Of a stretch of DNA of 17,156 nucleotides, positions 12,806-17,156 are shown one piece after another; the stretch's first letter is position 1; each line of letters starts with the position of its first letter. The DNA comes from an uncultured Micrococcales bacterium. Lineage in GTDB: Bacteria; Actinomycetota; Actinomycetes; S36-B12; GCA-2699445. The notes below the pieces were generated by a model, which worked only from the letters and a program-made list of their open reading frames with translations, was not told the origin of the DNA and made no database searches. The DNA is taken from assembly GCA_903915555.1 (NCBI GenBank), contig CAIWTL010000530.1:1-17156 (forward strand), written 5' to 3'. The position numbers and the translations under genes were made by a program.

Positions 12806-13273
12806 TCACACGTTGAGGTCGCGGCGCAACTTGGCGACGTGGCCCTTGGCCCGCACGTTGTAGAGCGCCTCCTGGATCTTGCCCTTGGGGTCGATGACGA
12901 ACGTCGAGCGGATCACCCCGGTGACAGTCTTTCCGTACATCTTCTTCTCGCCGAAGGCGCCGTACTTGGTGAGCACCTTCTTGTCCGGGTCGGACACGAG
13001 CGTGAAGTTGAGACCGTCCTTCTCCCGGAACTTCGCGAGTTTCTCGGGGGAGTCGGGCGAGATGCCGATGACCTCGATACCGGCCGCCTGGAGAGCGCTC
13101 AGCGAGTCTCGGAAGTCGCACGCCTGGGTCGTGCAGCCGGGGGTCATGGCGGCCGGATAGGCGTACAGCACCACGGTCTTGCCGGCGAAGTCCGACAACT
13201 TCACCTTCCCGCCCTTGTCGTCGGTCAGGGTGAATGCCGGTGCCTTGTCGCCCGGCGCGAGTCGATCGGTCAT
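12806..13273 (-). CDS. bcp: Thioredoxin-dependent peroxiredoxin, Bcp/PrxQ type
   Basis: Reduces hydrogen peroxide and organic hydroperoxides using thioredoxin; cytoplasmic. 155 residues, normal length. Peroxidatic Cys47 lies in YPAAMTPGCTTQAC and the resolving Cys52 follows five residues later, the spacing of the atypical two-Cys PrxQ group; the usual acidic residue in the P-x-A-x-T loop is Met here. RSTFVIDPKGKI near the end is also typical. Start ATG at 13273 has GGAGGA 3 bases upstream; a longer frame reading through the cbiM region in antisense is a shadow. It is divergent from the metal importer, and the Nur-like operator lies 64 bases upstream of its start, so shared nickel control is possible but unproved. 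Confidence 0.95.
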   Translation of the reverse strand: MTDRLAPGDKAPAFTLTDDKGGKVKLSDFAGKTVVLYAYPAAMTPGCTTQACDFRDSLSALQAAGIEVIGISPDSPEKLAKFREKDGLNFTLVSDPDKKVLTKYGAFGEKKMYGKTVTGVIRSTFVIDPKGKIQEALYNVRAKGHVAKLRRDLNV

Positions 13274-13336
13274 GGGTCCTCCATCGGTCCGCAGCAGAGC
13301 GTATTCGTCCACGGTGTGAACCGCAGTACGGTGGTA

Positions 13337-13377
13337 CCGTCCTTCTTGTTGCGAAGACTTTGCAACAAGAAGGACGG
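13337..13377. promoter_or_regulatory. Perfect 16-bp inverted repeat containing a Nur-box-like operator
   Basis: Arms at 13337-13352 and 13362-13377 (CCGTCCTTCTTGTTGC and its exact complement) enclose 9 bases. Across its centre, TTGCGA-AGACT-TTGCAA (13349-13365) fits the box tTGCaa-N5-ttGCAA described for Nur, the nickel-responsive Fur-family repressor of Streptomyces. It lies 33 bases before the cbiM start, where a repressor would block transcription; a weak TTCGTC/TACGGT pair (13304 and 13327, 17-bp spacing) could be the promoter. The arms are longer than Nur needs and would also fold into an mRNA hairpin. Confidence 0.68.
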
Positions 13378-13409
13378 CGGTTCGCCGTGGTCGCTCGCAC
13401 AGGAGGCCC

Positions 13410-14090
13410 ATGCACATCCCCGACGGCTTCATCGACGCCCCGGTGTCGCTCGCGGCCGCCGCCGTCGCCGTGGGTGGCGTCGCGGTCTGCCTGCGGGGCG
13501 CGCGACGCACCCTGGATGAGCGGACGGCCCCCCTCGCCGGGCTCGTCGCGGTGTTCGTCTTCGCTGCACAGATGATCAACTTCCCGGTCGGTGCCGGCAC
13601 GTCGGGGCACCTCATCGGTGCGGCCCTGGCGGTGATCCTCGTGGGCCCGTATGCGGGGATCCTGGCGGTCAGCGTCGTGCTCGCCGTCCAGGCGCTGTTG
13701 TTCGCGGACGGAGGCCTTCTTGCGCTGGGATTGAATGTGGTCAACCTGGCCCTCATCGCCGGAGGGGTCGGGTGGTTGGTCTTCCGCGGCTGGACGAGGT
13801 TCGTCGGTTCCGGCCGCGGGTCCGCTCTGGCCGCCGCGTGGTCAGCTGGGTTCCTGTCGGTGCTGGGTGCGGTCGGTGGATTCCTGGTCGAGTTCGCTCT
13901 CGGTGGTGTGGCGCCTGTGTCTTTGTCGGCCGTCATCGCCGCCATGTTCTCGGTGCATGTTGTCATCGGTGCCATCGAGGGGGTCATCACCGCCTTGATC
14001 GTGGGTGCGGTCATGAGTACGCGGCCCGACCTCGTCGCAGGGCTGCGGGCGCCGCGGCGCGCGGCGCACCCGCAACGGGCCGCCGCGTGA
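13410..14090 (+). CDS. cbiM: ECF metal transporter substrate-specificity subunit, CbiM/NikM (nickel type)
   Basis: 226 residues with about six membrane helices. The S-component binds the metal through its own N-terminus: it begins MHIPDGF, with His2, and has GTSGHLIG placing a histidine at exactly 67, the pair known to ligate Ni(II) in NikM. CbiM proteins for cobalt usually start MHIMEG, so the PDG version points to nickel. AGGAGG stands 3 bases before the ATG at 13410. First gene of a four-gene operon cbiM-N-Q-O on +; the stop overlaps cbiN by 4 bases (GTGA). No cobalamin riboswitch pattern was seen upstream; instead there is a Nur-like box. The C-terminal tail after the last helix is Arg/Ala-rich and cytoplasmic. 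Confidence 0.92.
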   Translation: MHIPDGFIDAPVSLAAAAVAVGGVAVCLRGARRTLDERTAPLAGLVAVFVFAAQMINFPVGAGTSGHLIGAALAVILVGPYAGILAVSVVLAVQALLFADGGLLALGLNVVNLALIAGGVGWLVFRGWTRFVGSGRGSALAAAWSAGFLSVLGAVGGFLVEFALGGVAPVSLSAVIAAMFSVHVVIGAIEGVITALIVGAVMSTRPDLVAGLRAPRRAAHPQRAAA

Positions 14091-14476
14091 AAGCGGGGAC
14101 CTCACGGGCCGTCGCCCTGGTACTCATCGTCGGGATGCTGGCGTCGGTGGTCCTCGCGGGATTCGTCTCGTTCTACGCCAGCACCGATCCCGACGGGCTG
14201 GAGTCCGTCGCGCAGTCCCAGGGGTTCGGCGAGACGGCCCAGGATTCCGCGGCATCCGACTCCGCGTTGGCCGACTACGGCGTCGAGGGGGTCTCCGACG
14301 AGAGGCTGTCGCTCGGTCTGGCGGGGGTCGTGGGTGTCGGCGTGACTGCGCTCGTGGGCTTCGGTCTCTTCCTCCTCCTCACCGCGGGTCGAGCCTCGAC
14401 CCCACCCACGCCACGGACAGAACCGACCGAGCCGACCGATCCCTCCCGTCCGGGGGATCCCTCGTCCCATGGGTGA
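14087..14476 (+). CDS. cbiN: CbiN/NikN-type accessory subunit, PDGLE domain
   Basis: 129 residues from a GTG that overlaps the cbiM stop. A first membrane helix (8-28) is followed by an extracytoplasmic loop with DPDGLESVAQSQGF (the PDGLE signature, 34-47) and a second helix about 80-102. This small subunit is needed for metal insertion into the M subunit in CbiMN/NikMN systems. The C-terminus is an odd Thr/Pro/Glu-rich tail of about 25 residues (PPTPRTEPTEPTDPSRP), low complexity and probably cytoplasmic. It overlaps cbiQ by 8 bases. Confidence 0.85.
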   Translation: MKAGTSRAVALVLIVGMLASVVLAGFVSFYASTDPDGLESVAQSQGFGETAQDSAASDSALADYGVEGVSDERLSLGLAGVVGVGVTALVGFGLFLLLTAGRASTPPTPRTEPTEPTDPSRPGDPSSHG

Positions 14477-15275
14477 CCGTCCCGGTGGGCACGTCCCCGG
14501 AGAGTTCCTCCACTTACCGGGGCACTCCCCGGTCCATCGGTTGCCGGCCCACGTGAAGATCGTGGCCGCCTTCCTCACGATCGTCGTGATCGTCCTCACC
14601 CCACCGACGCCGGCCTGGGTCTTCATGGCCTACACGGTCGTGGTGGTCGGGGTCGTGGCCCTGTCGGGGATCGGACCCGCAACGGTGCTCCGTCGCATGC
14701 GCGTCGAGATCCCTTTCGTGGCTTTCGCCGTTCTTCTACCGTTCGTGGGGCAAGGGCAGCGGATACCGATCGGACCCCTCGAACTGTCCGAGCCGGGGTT
14801 GCTCGCCGCGTGGAACATCCTGGCGAAGGCCACGCTGACGCTGCTGGTCTCGGTGACGTTGGCGAGCACCACGTCGGCCACCGACCTTGTGGCGGGACTG
14901 CAACGGCTGCGCGTGCCCGACCTTCTCGTGCAGATCGTCTCGGCGATGGTGCGCTACGTCCACGTCGTGTCCCAGGAGTGGTCCAGGATGAGCCGTGCCC
15001 GCGCTGCGCGCGGCTTCACCGCCCGCGGACCGCGATCGTGGTGGGTGTTGGGCCAGAGCGTCGGAACGTTGTTCATCCGCTCCTACGAACGTGGGGAACG
15101 CGTGCACCTGGCCATGGTCAGCCGGGGATACAGCGGCCGACTGCCTGTGCTGACGACCACTACCGCCGGACCGGCGGAGTGGGCGCGTGCCTTGACTGTG
15201 CCCGTCGTCATCGGCGTCATCTCGCTCATCCCCCTCATCGCCGCGGCAGGGACCTTCGCGGGGGGTGCGTCATGA
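14469..15275 (+). CDS. cbiQ: ECF transporter transmembrane (T) component CbiQ
   Basis: 268 residues, about five to six membrane helices. The two cytoplasmic coupling motifs that dock into the ATPase are visible: ARAARGF at about 177-183 and AMVSRGYSG at 215-223 (each with the X-R-G core). HSPVHRLPAHVKI near the N-terminus is the family's entry segment. It connects ATP hydrolysis by CbiO to the metal-binding CbiM. The ATG at 14469 lies within the cbiN end and the stop overlaps the cbiO start (ATGA), so all subunits are translationally coupled. Confidence 0.92.
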   Translation: MGDRPGGHVPGEFLHLPGHSPVHRLPAHVKIVAAFLTIVVIVLTPPTPAWVFMAYTVVVVGVVALSGIGPATVLRRMRVEIPFVAFAVLLPFVGQGQRIPIGPLELSEPGLLAAWNILAKATLTLLVSVTLASTTSATDLVAGLQRLRVPDLLVQIVSAMVRYVHVVSQEWSRMSRARAARGFTARGPRSWWVLGQSVGTLFIRSYERGERVHLAMVSRGYSGRLPVLTTTTAGPAEWARALTVPVVIGVISLIPLIAAAGTFAGGAS

Positions 15276-16015
15276 CGGCGGTCGAGGTGAGCGGGCTCGG
15301 CTACACCTATCCCGACGGCACGGTGGCGCTCCAGGGCGTCGATCTGACCGTGGCCCACGGCGAGCGGGTGGCGGTCCTGGGCCCGAACGGCGCCGGCAAG
15401 ACGACGCTCATGCTGCACCTCAATGGTCTCATCCAGGCTCAAGTCGGACGGGTGGCGATCGAAGGGACCGAGGTCGACGACCAGTCGGTGCGTGCGATCC
15501 GCCACCGCGTCGGACTCGTCTTCCAGGACCCCGACGATCAACTGTTCATGCCGAGCGTGCGCGACGACGTCGCGTTCGGCCCCGCGAACGCCGGGCTGTC
15601 CCCGGACGAGGTGGCCCGGCGGGTCGAGGGGGCGCTGGGCCTCGTCGGCATGGCCGACGTCGCCGACCGGCCGCCCCACCACCTGTCGCTGGGGCAACGC
15701 CGCCGGGTGGCCATCGCCACCGTCCTGGCGATGGATCCGGCGGTCCTCGTGCTCGACGAGCCGTCATCCAATCTCGACCCGGCAGCGCGGCGAGAGGTCG
15801 CTGACACACTGCTCGGCCTGAACCGCACGACCGTCATGGTCACCCACGACCTGCCCTACGCCCTCCAGTTGTGCCCCCGCAGCGTCATCCTCTCTGCCGG
15901 CAGGATCGTCGCCGACGGGCCGACGGCGGACATCCTCGTCGATTCCGACCTGCTCGCCCAGCACCGGCTGGAGCTTCCCCACGGATTCGATCCGGCGTCC
16001 GTCAGTGGACGCTGA
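15272..16015 (+). CDS. cbiO: ECF transporter ATPase CbiO
   Basis: 247 residues, single ABC domain. Walker A GPNGAGKTT (37-45), Q-loop Gln85 in VFQDPDDQLF (the DPDDQ segment is typical of ECF ATPases), signature LSLGQRRR (138-145, with Leu in place of the first Gly of LSGGQ), Walker B VLVLDEPS with catalytic Glu163, and switch His192. It works as a dimer on the cytoplasmic face of CbiQ. Only one ATPase gene is present, so a homodimer is expected. It starts on the ATG that overlaps the cbiQ stop. Last gene of the operon; the 166 bases after it show no clear terminator. Confidence 0.95.
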   Translation: MTAVEVSGLGYTYPDGTVALQGVDLTVAHGERVAVLGPNGAGKTTLMLHLNGLIQAQVGRVAIEGTEVDDQSVRAIRHRVGLVFQDPDDQLFMPSVRDDVAFGPANAGLSPDEVARRVEGALGLVGMADVADRPPHHLSLGQRRRVAIATVLAMDPAVLVLDEPSSNLDPAARREVADTLLGLNRTTVMVTHDLPYALQLCPRSVILSAGRIVADGPTADILVDSDLLAQHRLELPHGFDPASVSGR

Positions 16016-16135
16016 TCGGTGCTGAGCCCGGGAGGCGCCGGCCCACGTCGCCCATCGACGGCCGCGGCTGACGCCCTCGGCCATCCCCGCTCATGTCGTC
16101 GACGGGCCTGCTGCGCCTGGTGGGGACCGACCGCG

Positions 16136-16141
16136 TAGGCT
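16136..16141 (+). promoter_or_regulatory. Possible -10 box (TAGGCT) for the DUF3618-groES-like operon
   Basis: TAGGCT fits TAnnnT and repeats the hexamer seen ahead of rph. Transcription would start near 16148, leaving a leader of about 34 bases with GGAGG before the GTG at 16182. No -35 is recognisable. The rest of 16016-16181 shows nothing else. Confidence 0.42.
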
Positions 16142-16181
16142 GCGGATGGCAGTTTTCCCGCTAGGACACCGGAGGCAGTGA

Positions 16182-16586
16182 GTGGCCGAGACCCCAGCCA
16201 GCAAGAAGCGCTCGCCGGAGGAGATCCAGGCCGAGATCGAGGAGACCAGACAGCGTCTGGCGGAGAACCTCGATCAGCTCAAGGCCGAGACCACCCCGCA
16301 GGCCCTCCTCGACCGCGCGAAGACCGCTGTCACGGGAGTCTTCGTGGACAACTCCACCGGGGAACTGCGCAAGGAGCGGATCGCTGCCGTGGTCGGCGGG
16401 GTCGTGGCAATCATCGTGGTGCGCAAGGGGCTCAAGGCCCGCGCCCACCGGCGGGAACTCGAGCGGCTCAAGGAGGTCGTCTGGGTGCCCGTGCCGCGGT
16501 CGAGTGTCAACCCGGCGTACGCCGCGATGTCGCGGACCGCGGCCGAACTGGCCCCCGCGCAGCCGCTGGCGATCACCGCGTCGTGA
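16182..16586 (+). CDS. DUF3618 domain membrane-associated protein
   Basis: 134 residues. Residues 10-45 are the DUF3618 helix (SPEEIQAEIEETRQRLAENLDQLKAE), strongly amphipathic and probably coiled-coil; a single membrane segment follows at about 67-84 (IAAVVGGVVAIIVVRKG). The C-terminal half is basic then loosely ordered. GTG at 16182 has GGAGG 6 bases upstream; the start is set by that site and by the family's MAETPASKKRSPEEIQ-like opening. The stop overlaps a GTG (16583) of the next frame. The function of the family is unknown. Placement directly before a GroES-like gene recurs in actinobacteria. Confidence 0.88.
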   Translation: MAETPASKKRSPEEIQAEIEETRQRLAENLDQLKAETTPQALLDRAKTAVTGVFVDNSTGELRKERIAAVVGGVVAIIVVRKGLKARAHRRELERLKEVVWVPVPRSSVNPAYAAMSRTAAELAPAQPLAITAS

Positions 16587-16606
16587 CGGCGGACCCCGCC
16601 CGGACC

Positions 16607-16930
16607 ATGACCGACACACACATCCCGATCAAGCTGCTGCATGACCGGGTGCTGGTGCGTGGCGAGGGGCCGGACGGCGAGCGGACCTCCTCGGGCGGCA
16701 TCCTGATCCCCGCCACGGCGCAGGTGGGCAAGCGCCTCGCGTGGGCGCTCGTGGTCGCGATCGGACCCAACGTCCGAACCGTCGCCGATGGTGACCGTGT
16801 CCTGTTCGAACCCGAGGATCGGGCCAACGTCGAACTGCAGGGTGTCGAGTACGTGCTGCTCCGTGAGCGCGATGTCCATGCTGTGGCCGGTGACCGCCAC
16901 TCCGATGCCGGAACGGGGCTCTACCTGTGA
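16607..16930 (+). CDS. GroES-like co-chaperone (Cpn10 family), not next to groEL
   Basis: 107 residues. It has the Cpn10 core: LHDRVLVRGE at 11-20, the mobile-loop region TSSGGILIPATAQVGKRLAWALVVAIGP (27-54, where GGIL matches the GroEL-contact segment), GDRVLFEPEDRANVEL and the EYVLLRERDVHAV ending. The sequence is of the actinobacterial divergent GroES type rather than the main groES next to groEL. The ATG at 16607 is chosen because homology begins there; an in-frame GTG at 16583 that overlaps the DUF3618 stop (8 codons longer) is the alternative and would give tight coupling. The stop overlaps the next start (GTGA). Confidence 0.88.
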   Translation: MTDTHIPIKLLHDRVLVRGEGPDGERTSSGGILIPATAQVGKRLAWALVVAIGPNVRTVADGDRVLFEPEDRANVELQGVEYVLLRERDVHAVAGDRHSDAGTGLYL

Positions 16931-17156
16931 GTCCCGGTGGGCGCCTGCTGTGGCGCCCTCACGACGGGGACACCGCCATGGGAAGTCTCGTGGCCGAGGT
17001 GGGTGTCCCCGATTCCCGCGCGCTGCACGACTGGTCGGTGCACCACCCCGCCGAGTTCTGGGATCTGGTGTGGCGGCGCTGCGGCGTCGTGGGAGAGCGG
17101 GGTGACGGCCCAGCCGTGGATCCGGGGGAGGGGATCCGTGACGACCGCTTCTTCCC
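16927..17156 (+). CDS. Acetoacetyl-CoA synthetase (acyl-CoA ligase), N-terminal fragment
   Basis: Runs off the window. About 76 codons are visible from a GTG at 16927 that overlaps the GroES-like stop. The opening LLWRPHDGDTAMGSL and the LHDWSVHHPAEFWDLVW segment are the N-terminal ACAS domain of acetoacetate-CoA ligases and related AMP-forming ligases. The ATP and CoA sites lie beyond the window, so substrate is not certain. An ATG 51 bases later would drop the LWRP motif and is disfavoured. Confidence 0.8.
   Translation, partial: MSPGGRLLWRPHDGDTAMGSLVAEVGVPDSRALHDWSVHHPAEFWDLVWRRCGVVGERGDGPAVDPGEGIRDDRFF

Noticed and set aside
13337..13377. Rho-independent terminator
   Set aside because: It lies between two divergent starts, where no transcript needs to end, and has no T-tract; operator reading fits better.
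13274..13409. Cobalamin riboswitch upstream of cbiM
   Set aside because: The spacer is only 136 bp, shared with bcp, and no B12-box-like sequence was seen.
13274..14014. Upstream extension of bcp on - across cbiM
   Set aside because: Low-complexity Pro/Thr/Arg/Ala-rich shadow; bcp has a strong ribosome binding site and family start at 13273.

Overview
The window is chromosomal DNA from a high-GC Gram-positive bacterium (Actinomycetota). Evidence: GC-rich third codon positions, many GTG starts and 4-bp GTGA/ATGA stop-start overlaps, TAnnnT -10 boxes just ahead of starts, and the gene order cysM-murI-MBL hydrolase-rph-rdgB, which matches the M. tuberculosis Rv1336-Rv1341 neighbourhood. The genus cannot be fixed from this sequence.

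Layout. (1) 1-3135: conserved housekeeping block on +: end of a cysteine synthase, glutamate racemase, an Rv1339-like metallo-beta-lactamase-fold phosphodiesterase, RNase PH and the XTP/dITP diphosphatase. (2) 3117-4666: accessory patch with a 17-bp tandem array, an AbiEi/DUF559-type gene and two copies, in opposite orientation, of a roughly 53-bp bipartite palindromic repeat flanking that gene. (3) 4667-10573: an MFS exporter gene on - whose 5' end has been cut off by an IS256-family element (complete, with 28-bp imperfect ends and an 8-bp target duplication TGCTCGGG). On the far side of the IS lie a choloylglycine-hydrolase-family Ntn amidase and a YtcJ-like amidohydrolase on +. Removing the IS in silico restores the MFS gene to an ATG at 7697, divergent from the amidase. 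(4) 10574-12805: a DUF1622 membrane protein, two unrecognised small secreted proteins with a strong terminator between them, tRNA-Leu(UAG) on -, and a third copy of the bipartite repeat. (5) 12806-16015: peroxiredoxin Bcp on -, divergent from a four-gene ECF metal importer (cbiM/N/Q/O). The spacer holds a perfect 16-bp-arm inverted repeat containing a match to the actinobacterial nickel regulator (Nur) box, and the M protein carries the His2/His67 pattern of nickel-specific NikM. (6) 16016-17156: DUF3618 membrane protein, GroES-like co-chaperone and the start of an acetoacetyl-CoA synthetase, coupled by overlaps or short gaps.

The genes fall into separate functional groups: peptidoglycan/RNA/nucleotide housekeeping, a likely amide-catabolism and transport module now damaged by transposition, and a nickel-uptake operon that probably answers to Nur. 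The least explained items are the three-copy bipartite repeat, the 17-bp array touching the rdgB stop codon, and the secreted protein pair.
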